This document shows, piece after piece, positions 1 to 11,188 of a stretch of DNA of 64,000 nt (positions are counted from its first letter, which is position 1; every line of letters starts with the position of its first letter). This DNA comes from Styela clava (Eukaryota > Chordata > Ascidiacea > Stolidobranchia > Styelidae), in assembly GCF_964204865.1 (NCBI RefSeq), contig NC_135254.1:8623001-8687000 (forward strand). The letters are read 5' to 3'. The notes under the pieces are model-generated. The model saw only the letters and a list, made by a program, of their open reading frames with translations, ran no database searches and had not been told where the DNA came from. Position numbers and translations under genes: made by a program.

Positions 1-885
1 CGTAAATGTAGACTGGAATCTCAATTGGTAATCAATAACCATAATTAGTGGCTTAAAAATGTGCTACTAATTAGGCTACTGATGGCATCGGGTTCGGAAT
101 CGAAAAATTTTTTAACAGTTCATTCGATACCTTTTCAGAAACTCATTCAATGTCGCCTGTATTTCCACGCAAGGCAAAACGATGAGAAAGTAATCAAATA
201 TTTGCACGCTTGGTCTTTTTCAACGAATGTTCTGTTCTATATACAACTTTTTTTACGTGACTGAGAAGGCTGAAAAGTCAAAAATAGTCAAAAATATAAG
301 TCGCTCAGTGAGTGTAATCCCTTCCAAATGATTTTTAAGCCATGATATGTTTTGTCGTAGCTAGCGTTTCCAACTGCACTTCAATTCAGCGTATAGTCCC
401 AAAAATGAGCTTATCTTATCTGCAACTCAATGAAGTTGCAAAGGACGCACAGTTCGTACGTAATCTTTGGCAACGTTTTTACTATAAAATGTTGAGGAAA
501 AATACTTTACACGGGCCAGAGCACTATTGCTTATTTCAGCATCATATTGTCACAAGACTCACGACATGGCCAATTATTAAGGGCATAAAACGGCTTGGTT
601 AAATTTAGAAAACTGTCATTCCTAACAATAAACCATCAGTAGCCCAATTAGTAACACATTTTTAAACTGCCAATCATGGTTATTGTTTACCATTTGAGAT
701 TTCCAGCCTACATATACGAATGCCGTCAATCATGTTTTGTCGACGTACGATTGAATCATCTCATTGGCATACACGACCAGTATAACCTATGGAAGTTGGT
801 CGCAAGATAGTTAAGTTCAGTGTGGCGATCGGATCGTGAATAAAGCGCCGTTAGGTCAGGTACTGAATAATATAGCAGCGTAGGT
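1..885. other. No recognisable gene
   Basis: AT-rich sequence. Two short open frames here (61-264 and 342-602) have no recognisable motif, signal peptide or paralogue elsewhere in the window. I see nothing that supports a gene. Confidence 0.5.
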
Positions 886-1082
886 TAAAAATAGGTAAGT
901 TGTGGCAGATAGGGCGGTGGGTCGAGGATAGGTAAGTTGAGAGAGATAGGGCAGTAGGTCAAGAAGAGAACGGTTTAGGAAGGTAGAGCGGTGGTTCGAG
1001 GATGGGGAAATGGGTCAGTGGGTCGGAAATAGAAAAGTTGGGCAATAGGGAGGTTGGGGGAGATAGGGCAGTGGGTCGAGGA
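886..1082 (+). repeat. Purine-rich minisatellite, short array
   Basis: Degenerate tandem units on the theme 'gagatagggcagtgggtc' plus 'gaggataggaaggttgag', nearly free of C on the plus strand. The same unit builds the longer array at 43902-44602, so the two arrays share an origin. Confidence 0.8.
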
Positions 1083-1099
1083 CAGTTTTCAAGTAAACG

Positions 1100-1466
1100 A
1101 ATAGCTCGCGGAGGCCCTAAGCGCCTTTAAGGTGGTTGAAAGCTGGTCGAAAAATATCACTATTGGAGTGGAATTTTCTTCAAACATTTTGTAACCATAA
1201 AATAATTTGCCGCGTCATCATAAACGTAATTCATATGCGTGTTTTCGTACTCTACTTTCATAAAATCGAGTGCCATAAAAAGTACATGATAGAAGTGCTG
1301 CATAAGTGAAGCCCAAAACTGTACCAACACCAACAGAAACTTATCAAACTTGTTTCAGTTCCTTATAGATACAAACATTGATTAAATATCTGTGACCCAC
1401 TCTCCTCTCTTCCTCGAAAAAAATATAAATTTTGACCCATTCATTGAAAAAGGTTCGCCATCCCTG
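1100..1466. mobile_element. hAT-like element, right-terminal fragment
   Basis: The stretch ends in 'ttcgccatccctg', the typical hAT terminus (reverse complement begins CAGGGATGGCGAA). It matches the right half of the fuller element at 32064-32867, including 'gaccataaaataatttgc'-type and 'gaccc(a)ctctc' segments. No left end or target duplication is visible, so it is a truncated relic. Confidence 0.65.
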
Positions 1467-1890
1467 CCCTATAGCGTCATCCTCAACGTGTCAACATAAC
1501 TAGCAGAAAATTTGCGTTTATCAGTAAATGCGGACAGATTTTAGAAGGTAATGATCTAAGAAATATTTAGCGGCAACGATCATACTTATATTATTTTTAC
1601 GAGATGCGCCTTCAGAAATCACGCACACAATGCGCTATTTTTGGTTTGGGTTATCTTGAGGTAGTGTATAGGAGTGTGGAAGTTGAGTTCAAGTCTTGCC
1701 AAAAGGGAATAAATTTGGCAGAATACCCTCAGCCCCTAATATACCTTCTTGTTAGTTTCTAACTTATTGTCAACACAAAATTATGCCATTTGTTTCAAAA
1801 CTTTTAATTTATTCGTTTTCTAACGCGAGTAACATTGTAATGGGAAGATCAAAGCATATATACCTGACTCAATACGAACTTATTGACCTA
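1467..1890. other. Unassigned spacer
   Basis: AT-rich spacer between two hAT-derived fragments. I see no gene, RNA or clear repeat. Confidence 0.4.
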
Positions 1891-2010
1891 GATCAAGGAT
1901 GGCGAACCAAGGACACGTGGGTCATAAAGTGATCGATCCGTCATGTTTATTTTTCGATAACCCGCTAAGTTACGAATCTATTAAAAATATACCAACATTT
2001 GGCAGACTAA
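1891..2010. mobile_element. hAT-like element, left-terminal fragment
   Basis: Begins with 'aaggatggcgaaccaagg' and continues with a 'cgtgggtcataaagtgat' segment that matches the left end of the element at 32064 ('ggatggcggaccacgaac', 'cgcgggtcacaaagtgat'). No right end follows, so this is a solo terminal fragment. Confidence 0.6.
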
Positions 2011-2546
2011 AATTGTTGATTGCGCATATTGCCCTGTTTAAATCTATTTGCTTATAACCTCAAATTATCCATTTACTACATACCTTGACAAAACGAACAA
2101 CAAAATATTCCTAAACCTTCAGAAAGGCGAAGAATAGGATAAAATAACAAAACAATAGGTATATTTTGCGGAATTTATATTTGAAGCAATTGCTATTTAA
2201 TGAATGATATCTTAAAATACAACGCAAAGAATATCAATTGTGAATATCGGCAACGTTTATGCTTCTTTCATCTTTTAGTTTATAGAATAATATAGGAATA
2301 CCAATATAATATAATGTGTAATTTATTATTGAAGCAATTTCGGTTTATTAACATCAAACAAATATAAATCTTTTCAACATTTGAACCATGTATAATATTT
2401 TTTTAAATTCTAGTTTATAGAAATATTGATATAATAAAATGGCCATTGATCTTTGTCTGAAATAATAAAAAAAAACAAGTATGTAATTTTGTTACAGTTC
2501 AAATTTTGGAATAAACTTTTGAGGAATATTGCTATAGAAATTTAAT

Positions 2547-2730
2547 GGGTACTCCCGAAGTAGATGAACCCAAGATGGCGGATACCGGAGCGTAGTATGT
2601 GTACCAGGTTAGGGTGAAGCCATAATTTTATTCCAATTTTACTTATTTTAGTTCCATTACGAGTTCGGGGACTAGCAAAGTGACTCCCCTAGTATTCGTA
2701 CCTGAAATTATGGCCTAACCTGGTACACAT
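2547..2730. mobile_element. MITE fragment, 'gggtactcccgaag' family
   Basis: Starts 'gggtactcccgaagtagatg' followed by 'aagatggcgga', the terminal repeat of the complete element at 31131-31375, and continues through the shared interior ('ggcctaacctggtacaca'). Its right terminal repeat is missing; a hAT terminus begins immediately afterwards at 2731. Confidence 0.75.
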
Positions 2731-2920
2731 CAGGGCTGGGCATTTTCAAATACCTGATGATTTCAGAATCGAATCGAATATTTTTTTTGAATCGAATCGA
2801 ATAATTGGGAGATAAATAATATTATGTAACTATTTTATTGTATTGGGTCCTCCAGACACATACATTACTGGAAACGTAAAATACATCACCCAGGCAGATT
2901 GCTGAGCGTTCACAAACATT
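2731..2920. mobile_element. hAT terminal fragment
   Basis: Begins 'cagggctgggcattttcaaa' and carries a repeated 'gaatcgaatcga' motif, as many non-autonomous hAT elements do. Absent from block B at the corresponding place. The right end is not defined. Confidence 0.5.
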
Positions 2921-3028
2921 AAAAAACACGTTTTTAATAGCACTTTTCAAAATTAACACTTTGTGAAACATAAGAATGATTTTTGGACTAAAAATCACTT
3001 ACTGTTCGTCAAACTTGAATCATCATTC

Positions 3029-3572
3029 TTACTGGTCGTCAGGGTGGGGAAACTGAGCTGAAATAAGTTATGAGTTGAATTTGATTGAAATTGATGAGAT
3101 ATTAGAACCATTTGTAATGATTACAGCATATATCGTTGGGTTTTATTTAAATGCAGCATTTTTTTTGTGTAAGTGCGCTGAGTTTTTTACCTTGGTAATT
3201 TGGCGCCACACGAACAAAGTGTTTGTGAACCGCTGGCCTATATGTGATACTACAAGCTTATGCTTTTTGACGATTCGTTTTACTGAAACAAAATTTTTAT
3301 TGAAATAGTGTCGGTGTCGTATATCGCAAATATTCACACAATGTCATGTTCAGTCCCATTGGTGTAATGGAATTAAGTGTGAATAATATTTGCTCTGCAC
3401 GAAATGCATTCATTGCGAAGTGCTTATGATATATAACAATAAAAAGAAGAAGAATATCGTTTCAATATATTTACTCACGGGCTGGGAATCCTCCTTTTGG
3501 ATTGCCGTTGTTGTAAAAAAAAGCGAATACCATGAGTGCCATCACAATATAGAAGTAAATGTTCCTTTTCAT
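3029..3572 (-). CDS. Short signal-anchor/secreted peptide, copy A
   Basis: Predicted spliced gene of 40 residues; no known family recognised. Coding exons: 3479-3572 (start) and 3029-3057 (stop), within exons 3479-3599 and 3003-3057. The start exon follows a good acceptor (…ttcttgtcag) and ends at a GTGAGT donor in phase 1; the next exon follows ttatttcag and is read in phase 1 to a TAA. The peptide starts with MKRN, then a hydrophobic run of about 17 residues (I5-Y20) that can be a signal anchor or signal peptide, then a Gly/Pro-rich tail ending FPHPDDQ. The copy in block B keeps the same exon lengths, the hydrophobic core and the PQFPHP tail, which is the main support. The second exon aligns at DNA level with exon 2 of the peptide gene at 62009-62576 but is read in another frame, so an ancestral frame shift is likely. 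It could instead be a decayed gene. Confidence 0.45.
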
Positions 3573-4092
3573 TGTTGGATTAGGAAGCGAAGACTGTTTC
3601 TGACAAGAATTAATTTGACTTTTTGTTAAAATGAACACAAAACGAAAATCAGCAACTTCACGCGCAGCACTCTGCTCATCAAAATTGCCTGAATATCGAA
3701 ATAAGATGTAATTACCCTACGATATTGTAATCTTTTTTTTTGAAAATAAATACACACAATTTAAGAATATTTTGACTAAGTTCAATGTCTCATTCAAATC
3801 ATAATGGCATCCACGCATGATATATGTTACAGCCGTTTAATGCGGCGCCAGAAAGAGTTATCAAACATTTACTGAGACGCTGATATGCATTCGTTGCTGC
3901 CATACTGATAGCAAATAAATCTTCTATGTTTAGAGAAATTGTTAATTACTAAAAAATTGTTCTTACTAAATTTTCTGCCATAGACATTTTTTAAAAACTT
4001 TTCGATTTGATCATTACTAGTTGTAGAATTTCGACAGATACAATTATTTAAATCAAACAAATCTTTGGGCCAAAACTACAGACTCTACTCAC

Positions 4093-4200
4093 CTCAAAAT
4101 AGCTTCTGTTTCAAAAACCATTAATCGAAGAAAGATTCGAAGTTTATAGCACGACCTCTTCTTAAGATTGATTAGAACTCTTTTGTTATTTTTCTTTTAC
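4093..4200 (-). other. Probable 5' leader exon of peptide gene A
   Basis: On the minus strand an exon edge TTTTGAG is followed by a GTGAGT donor (4087-4092). The same edge and donor are conserved in block B at 33040. Placed upstream of the start exon (3479-3599), it fits a non-coding first exon. Its 5' end is a guess and no promoter element was recognised. Confidence 0.35.
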
Positions 4201-4513
4201 GTAGCCTTTCTATGTGCAGTTTCACATACAATGTGTTGGAAAAGCATGTAAATGTAGCTTGCTGAATTTAAATTATTGCAATGCTGTCATACTATTACCA
4301 TGTAACATACGAAGAAGATGTGGCAAAAGAAATAATCTATTATTATTACCAGTTCATTTCTCGCAACGCATGCTTTATCTAGTTTTTATGATTATTAACC
4401 ACACAGTATTTCCAGTAATACTTACTCGATTTTTCAGTATATGCCACTCATTTCGGCCTGAACGTGTCCTATTAATCACGATTGGGTGCATGGTTTGTTT
4501 TTGTTTTCTACGT

Positions 4514-4824
4514 CAGGGGCGGCCAATTACCTTTTCTGAGTGGGCTAATTACATATAATAGACTTATTACAGGACCAGAGGCTCAAAATTCGATATGAAA
4601 AACTATGAATAAAAAATAATTCTTATGCAACACCTAGTCCAGTAGCTAGACAAACGTTTATAAAATAATAAGCACGAAGTAACACTCGAGGACATTATGA
4701 CGTTTTTTTTTTATCGATATTTTCAACGGTAAATCATATCCATAAAAACTATAGTCGTAATTTTAGCACACACAAGTGGGCCGGATTAAACACCTAAGTG
4801 GGCAGGATGCGGCCCGCGGGCCTG
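4514..4824. mobile_element. Complete hAT-type MITE with 8-bp target duplication
   Basis: A 311-bp insertion starting 'caggggcggcc' and ending 'gcggcccgcgggcctg', flanked by the perfect 8-bp direct repeat ttctacgt (4506-4513 and 4825-4832). An 8-bp duplication and CAGG…CCTG ends are hAT hallmarks. Block B at about 33456-33466 keeps the uninterrupted target (ttctacctcgagctg), a natural empty site proving insertion after the duplication. Too short to encode a transposase. Confidence 0.9.
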
Positions 4825-5640
4825 TTCTACGTCGCGCTGTCTGAGTCGCAATGTCATCCACTTCAACTCAAAGTTAAGTATAGTAAAGATATAATCGAAG
4901 GAGCTGGGAACCACGCTGTATCGATCAGGGTGATTTTCCAACCTTCAGCTCAAGGACACAGAATTCATCGACAACATGAATATTAACGGTTGATATATAT
5001 GGCTATAGCGAAAAGTTTCAATTTTTGATTATAAATCAATAATTCAACAAACCAATGACAAAAATTACGTAGAAATATGACCCCCGAACATTATCGCTCG
5101 CTGTAATTTTGAAAATTTCGATGCGAAACTATGAAGTGTATTGCATGCCAATTTTTTTTTGTACAATGCCGTTAAGCATTGAGGTACTGCCAAACAGATA
5201 TAACAGTTACTCTTTTCAAAATCCATACAAAAACCAATAATATCCTGCATAAGAATTTATTCATGAATCGTTCCGCATACTTGGCATTCGAAGAAAAGGT
5301 AAACACTCAAACAGTGAGATAAAAATTTCCACATAATTTCTCTCAGCATTTGCTCAATAGCTCATCAATCATTGCTCTATGAATGCAATTGCGCTATAAA
5401 GGCTATAATAAATTACAGCATATTCAAAATGATTTAATCCCCAAATTTGTTGTAGCAATGGTTTGCGCGTACTAGCATGATTTGTATGCAATGGTGTCGT
5501 GTGTATGTCTAATGAATTGTCTGAGCTGGCTGTTGGAAAAACACAAATTCCAAAATATTCTTTCATTTATATTATATATTTATATAATCCGCACATAGAT
5601 ATCAATAAACTAATGAACCAACTTTAAGGAACTCAGGTTT

Positions 5641-6350
5641 TCCAAAATTATTTCTGAATGAGTAAATCAAAGAAAGAACAATGTCATATTATACAAAAAC
5701 AAATACAAATATATAATAGGGGGTCATCGTTGTGGTATTTCATAAATTTGAGAAACTATATCTTAGAGAATATTGAAAGCCACAACGATGAAGAGATATT
5801 GTAAATAGGACATGAAGATGTTTATTCAATATTATTTTTCGTGTATCAGTATGTACTTAGAGTTGTGTACGATATAATAATAAATATTGCAAATTAGAGT
5901 TTGTATGAGTTTCAAATGGAGATGAATAGACATTTTGATGGTGAGCCTTAGAGTTGAATGTATATGAGTTATTCGTAAAGAGTGGCCAGATGGCGAAAAT
6001 AATGGATACTGCCCTCATTATACACCTAACATAGGCAACCATCATTGAGCGAATAGTATATTTCCCAAGTGATAACTGGTATCTTACAACCTTCATATTT
6101 ACATAAAGAAACATAAAGAAAAGTAATTATGGAAAGTTTTCACTACGCGATTCAGGAACAGAGCCATGAATTGTGACACAAGCTATGCATTGAAAAGGGT
6201 GCGAAATCTAGTGAAAAAACGAGTTACGAAACGTGTACTTTGAACCCTTATCTAACTTTGAACTATCCCTTAGCTCCGAATCTGCATTAACCTATTATAC
6301 CTATTGTTAATTTTCACGGGTGTCTAAAATCTGGAAATCTATGCATACGT
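5641..6350. other. Unassigned spacer
   Basis: AT-rich spacer after block A. The open frame on the minus strand at 5857-6114 has no recognisable features. Nothing else seen. Confidence 0.4.
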
Positions 6351-6479
6351 GTTTTAGTCCACATCACCCCCGTATAAGAGTGAACAATGTTTCATGGTTA
6401 TTGCTATCTTAATTTGATAACAGATCAAACATTTCTGAAAAGAAAAATATATAGAGGGTGTTGTATTTTATTTTCCATT

Positions 6480-6700
6480 TTTTTTGCAGGTTACGCATCT
6501 CGGATTCAAATTCCATGTAAAATTTCCACCAATTCAGGGGGAAATTGGGTAACCAAATCCGAACCGTAGAAATTCCACAACTGGAAGTTCAGGGTCTTGT
6601 TCGAAGCAAAAGTCGTACATGGACATCGTATATATAATAACACGAATGAGTCCCAACAGGGAATTACGATTCCTTCACAAAAGCCAACAAAATTCAACTG
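6480..6700 (-). repeat. SINE-like repeat next to lectin gene L1
   Basis: On the minus strand this matches 16310-16600 (beside L2) and the reverse orientation of 57830-58060 (beside L4). The L4 copy retains a box-A-like TGGTCTGGCGGTC and a box-B-like AGTTCAAATTCC about 55 bases apart, suggesting a tRNA-derived SINE head. It sits at the 3' side of each lectin gene, so it was duplicated along with the gene. Open frames in it (for example 6506-6697) are read-through of repeat. Confidence 0.5.
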
Positions 6701-6948
6701 TTTATTCCCAATGAATTGAGTCGTTTAACATGATGCCGATATATAATGTACATGATAACACACGACAGAATTACGTTAAATTGTCAGTCATGAACCTTAA
6801 GAAAAACTGGATGCAGCAGATAATAGGCAATTTACATGAATATCAGAAAAAATTAAAAATCAATTCTTCCTAATTGCAGAATTTATAAACATTTAATAAT
6901 GGAAGTTCATATTGAAATTTTGAGATTCGGGCACAAGAGCCTATAGTG

Positions 6949-7370
6949 CAGCGGTTGCCCACCGGGCGGCCACAGAACAGTTGGAGGGGGCCACATTACT
7001 TTCCTTACTTTTGATTTTGGGAAAATTGATTTTACTTTTTTACTTGATAAGAAATATCCTCGTACTTCTAAGTTTCTTTGCTTAATAAGGTTATTTCACA
7101 TGGTGTTTTCACTTTGTTGAACATGAATTAATTGAAAATAATGGTATTTTAAAAACACCATTCAAAATAGAACTATAAATACCACTGCTTAATAAGGTTA
7201 TTCCACATGGTGTTTTCACTTTGTTGAACATGAATTAATTGAAAATAATGGTATTTTAAAAACACCATTCAAAATAGAACTATAAATACCACTGGAATGA
7301 TGAACGAGGTCCATGAGTGCTAAAAACTTACGGAAGGGGGACCTGAGTCATTAAAGGTTGAGAAACACTG
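6949..7370. mobile_element. hAT MITE with internal 107-bp tandem duplication
   Basis: Starts 'cagcggttgcccacc' and ends 'aaaggttgagaaacactg', the inverted ends of the family seen intact at 16805-17118. Flanking octamers ctatagtg and gtctagtg are a decayed target duplication (the L2 copy has gcctagtg/gcctagtt). Bases 7081-7187 are duplicated in tandem as 7188-7294 with one difference. The insertion lies inside a tRNA-like SINE head, whose remainder continues at 7371-7450. Confidence 0.8.
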
Positions 7371-7450
7371 GTCTAGTGGTTGCAATGATGAATCTGATTC
7401 TGTAGGCTTTGCAGGCTCAATCAAGACCCAAACACCTCTCAGATTGTAAA
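7371..7450 (+). repeat. tRNA-derived SINE remnant interrupted by MITE
   Basis: 'ctagtggttgcaatgatg' resembles box A and 'ggctcaatcaagaccc' a degenerate box B (the 36.96-kb copy reads 'gcaagagaccc'). Present 3' of all four lectin genes (17119-17200, 36955-37040 and, inverted, 57200-57282), always abutting a MITE. Confidence 0.5.
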
Positions 7451-7687
7451 TTTATGATGAAAATAAAATATCTATATGCACGAAGTTTTTTCCATTTCAT
7501 TATGGGATTTAGCACTGAAATTTATTCAATATTCCAATGCTTGTTTATGAGTTGTCAATGGTCTGAACTTTGATTTGGTGAACATGACATCAATTATACA
7601 TTTGACTGTTTTCGTCAATAAGTCGGTTGAATATAAGTTGAATTATGTCCATAAACGAGTTTAGAAAGAGTCCTAATTAGATGGAGA

Positions 7688-10600
7688 TCATTCCTTCTGG
7701 CACAGGACTCCATTGTTAGAATACGAACGTTCGGCGTTGAACATTCCTTGGCTACTACGTGACGGATTTGCTACAGCGATCGCTATTTGAGTGTAAGTCT
7801 CAGTTTTGGTGGGTTCCCCTGGGATGTAGTGAATGTATGGAGCAGCGGCGCCGTTTGACAGTAAAACTCTATTCGTCTGTTAAAAATACAGAAATCTTAT
7901 TAGAAACATTGGTGTGAATACGATATTGAAAGATATGCACGCTAAATATTAAACTTCAGCAAAATTGGCGTCACGATATTTATGTGAAACGTTGGTGAAC
8001 TGGTCAGATTAGACATATGTATTTGAATAAAATTAATTCATGGATAGGTCAAATACTTTTAGTGAATAAATAGTTCAAGTAAGCATATAAAATGGTATGG
8101 TATCAGTTATGTCCCTACACCTCCCATATAGGGAGTGAACACCCCCTCTAATTTCAACACCCCACTGGATTTTGCACATACATACTGGATGGTATTCTTT
8201 AGGTTAGAATAGAATAATTGAATTAAAAATGAGAGATTCATTTCAAAATTCGTGGTAAGCTCTCATAATATTTAATAACAGCAAATATAGCCACGATTTA
8301 TTTACATACCGAGTGGTCGATTGTCATAGCCAACCACAAGGTTGCGTATGTTGAAAACATCAGTGTTCGAATATACTTGAAGACCAGCTCATATTGTTGG
8401 GAATCGATTATGTCTGCTGGCTTAGCCGACATTTTTATACACATTGCAACAGCTTCGTAGTAGTTGACATCGGTTATTGTGTGTAAGGAAACTAGATAAC
8501 ATTTACCGAGATGCACGACACCGTCACAAGGTCCTGTAAAATAAACATAGACAGTTAGAATACAGATTGTTGTTGTATTGAAAAAAAAAGACACCACCTT
8601 TCTTCACCAATAACTGAAATAGTTTGGGTTATTGGGGATTAGTTTGGATTTTACAAGAATGCTTCCTAAATGCCAAATGTAAGTCTTACTATTAATGCGA
8701 TCCATCATTATTCACTTCATGATGTTAGAAAAATCAATGTCAATAAATTGCTTAGATTGGGTTTCATCCATACATACGGCGCATCGGACTATAAGACGCA
8801 ACGAGTACTGGTGATGGTTTTGACTGCAAGCAATGAAGCACTACCTGATCTATACATTAAGCCAGTTTATACCAGTTTATAAAGCGCACGATCGATATTT
8901 GAGATGAAAAAGTATTTTAAATGCGCCTTATGATCCGTAAAATATTCGTGCATTCGTTAATGCTGTGTATAAGTTTGTTGCTACGTATTTGTGGGTTTTG
9001 CTCGCACTTCGGATTGATTTACGTATTTTCTTATCTGTGTTCATTTATCTGTAATTCAGATAATTAGCAATTATTAAATCATATAGATTGCTTCGAGTGT
9101 GCTCTCATACAATTCCATATCTGGTTACGGTTTGCAGTTTATCAAAAATCTATGGGTTGTCAATGAAACGAGCCCTGGATGAGATGCGTGCAATGTCAGA
9201 ATATTGAGGCGATGATTTAAAATCACACCGTGTCATGCACATCACCCAGGGTGTAATTGGGTGGGCAATGCCAAATTGAAAACATTCCTGTCCTTTCCAG
9301 CAGTAGTATTTCTTTATCTAGCAGTGGGCGCTTTTACAGAGCCCTACGCGGAGTGGAAAGTGTAGAAATACGTTTTATTAAAAAACAACTATATATACAG
9401 TTTTCTCAATGTTCCATACACTCAGAAATCAAATCTGACAAATCGATAATTAAACATGAAGATTTATTTAACGCAACAGACCTGACCGAATTGTTTTGAC
9501 AGCTGGCTCAGGTGTAGTTTGGACGGATGGCTCAGATGTAGTTTGTGGAATCACAATATCTTCGGGAGTTGTCAAAGACATTCTTGAAGGACTAGTCGAA
9601 GCGGGGACTGTTGAAGTGTTTACGCTGTTCATAGTAGAAAAGAACTCTTCGCGAGTTGTCCAAAGAGACTTTGCAGGTGTAACCAGAGCGGTGGGTGACT
9701 GAAGAAGTCTTCACGCTGTCGATTTCTGTGTGAAAATGGAATTTATTTAAAAAACGAAGTTGTAAAACTGATATGCAATTTTGCCTAGCGTACGAAGACG
9801 GCAATATTGAATCCATAATTTTTCTGTTTTACACAATCATTAACGAACGACTCATTCATCGTCTCTAAATTTCATTTCTTATTAGGACTGAAAGAAATAT
9901 ATTTATAATAATCGACAGCTTTAAACAGGGTTGTGCAACGGGCGGCCCGCGAGCCACAACCCGGCCCGCGAAGCAATTCAGTGTGGCCCCTGTAAACATT
10001 CATATTTCCCCCATCTAGAATAAAATCCTGATCAGACAGTTTATGTTCACAAAGGAGCTCACATGATTAGAAATACATGTTCTTTCGTTCTTATCGGTGT
10101 GATAAATTTTTCGCTTTTTGCCTGGTTCCTTTATTATTGTAGGTTTAATTTTTTAATTTGTTTTATCATTCATTGTTGTGTACATGAAAAATCCAAATAG
10201 TTTGTGTGGCTCAGTTAGATGCCTTAAGTTGGTTATAGGGTACACGGAGATAAAAGGTTGCACACCCCTGTCCTAAAACAACCGAAATTGGAAGAGTTTG
10301 TTTACCTTGTGGCTTGGTCGTTTCTTTTACATCTGTGGCAAGGGTGTGTATTGCGTTGTTTTCTGTTGTCGTTGCTGTAGTGGTTTTCAGTTTTCCATTC
10401 AGTAGCGTTATCATGCTGGCCAACTGGTTGATTTGATCTATAAATAAATAAAAATTGTTTAATTATCCAACTATTCATCAGTTCGTTGTTTGTTGATCAA
10501 CCATTTTTTGCTCGTAATATTTCAGTTTCAAATTTTTTTTTAACATTAAAATTTTATTTCAAAGTGTCTATTGTCATCGTTTCCGATTCGACAAAGCCAA

Positions 10601-11188
10601 TATTTCGATTATATGAACAAATAAAATAAAAAATGTTACGATTTGAAATATTTTGTTATGAAAAGAATAAAATACCCAAAACTAGGAGACTACAACTCTG
10701 GGGAATATATTTCTTACTCAACAGCGGCTGAGCCTAGTATGATACATCAGGGAACATAATTTTTGATAGAGAAAATAAAATAACCAATTCCGATGGGGCT
10801 CACAGTTGAATCGTTAAAGTGTTCTTTATGTTACGAACCTTCCAAAGCTTTTTTTCTGTTTCTCAATTCTTCATTCTTAAAACAAAAGGGATTATATAGT
10901 GAGAAATGAAAATGACTTATCTGTAATCTCGTTAATTGGCGAAATATTTGAAACTTATGTGACAACATAATGCCGTTTTGTTGAGCGCATAATGTTTAAG
11001 GAATATTTGAATTTAAAAAAAAAATGTAACTGATTTTTCATATATTATGAATGTCGCCAGACATACTTATTTTGAAACAAATAAATCTGAGATATGAAGC
11101 TACTATGAATATCTTACCATTTCGCATTCCCGGAACACTTCCCACACAGGTATATTGTTACACAGCATCGGTGCCCAGCATTTCTCTC
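7688..11188 (-). CDS. Lectin-like protein L1 with coiled coil and Thr/Ser-rich stalk (5' incomplete)
   Basis: Secreted or surface C-type-lectin-like protein by similarity to L2/L3. Exons, in transcription order: 11118-11188, 10839-10875, 10306-10437, 9482-9607, 8310-8533, 7688-7876 (stop TGA). Phases chain correctly (1-0, 0-1, 1-1, 1-1, 1-0, 0-stop), giving about 259 residues after a missing first exon. Exon 1 found encodes a Cys-rich segment (KCWAPMLCNN…RECEM); the next two a probable coiled coil (NEELRNRKKALE, then DQINQLASM) running into a TTTATTT stalk; the fourth a Thr/Ser/Pro-rich stalk (likely O-glycosylated). The last two are the lectin module: GPCDGVVHLGKCY, a central AVAMC, WLAMT, and a final VLCQKE. 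There is no collagen region, unlike L2 and L3. The stalk exon may instead start at 9698, which would need an extra exon. Signal peptide exon was not found upstream of 11190. Confidence 0.7.
8742..8950 (+). mobile_element. Intronic MITE-like repeat ('cggactataagacgca')
   Basis: Contains 'gcgcatcggactataagacgca' core, a motif of a widespread non-autonomous DNA transposon type with 'taccgtatttt' ends. Homologous sequence is present in the same intron of L2 (about 18370-18625) and L3 (about 38375-38620), and a relative with clear ends lies at 55737-55884 in L4. Insertion therefore predates the lectin-gene duplications. Confidence 0.55.
9926..10270. mobile_element. hAT MITE in L1 intron
   Basis: 345-bp element with matching ends: 'cagggttgtgcaacgggcgg' at the left and 'ggttgcacacccctg' at the right (reverse complement caggggtgtgcaacc). 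Flanking octamers gctttaaa and tcctaaaa agree only partly, as expected for an old target duplication. No coding capacity. Confidence 0.8.

Larger units (their letters stand above)
2040..5640. repeat. Segmental duplication block A
   Basis: Collinear with 30420-34330 (block B) over about 3.6 kb, in the same orientation. Shared anchors include 'ggcgaagaataggataaaa' (about 2127 and 30487), 'cagggtggggaaactgagctg' region (about 3040 and 30920), the start exon of the peptide gene (3479 and 31618), the leader-exon donor (4093 and 33040) and the 'tttcacatacaatgt' segment (about 4220 and 33170). Both copies carry private transposon insertions, which gives natural empty sites. The duplicated gene is a short peptide gene on the minus strand. 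Confidence 0.85.

Noticed and set aside
4214-4558. 114-codon open frame on plus
   Set aside because: The block B counterpart (33161-33478) does not keep the frame, and the end of the frame runs into a MITE.
9499-9698. Extended L1 stalk exon starting at 9698
   Set aside because: It opens in phase 0 whereas the preceding exon ends in phase 1; the shorter exon from 9607 fits without an extra exon.
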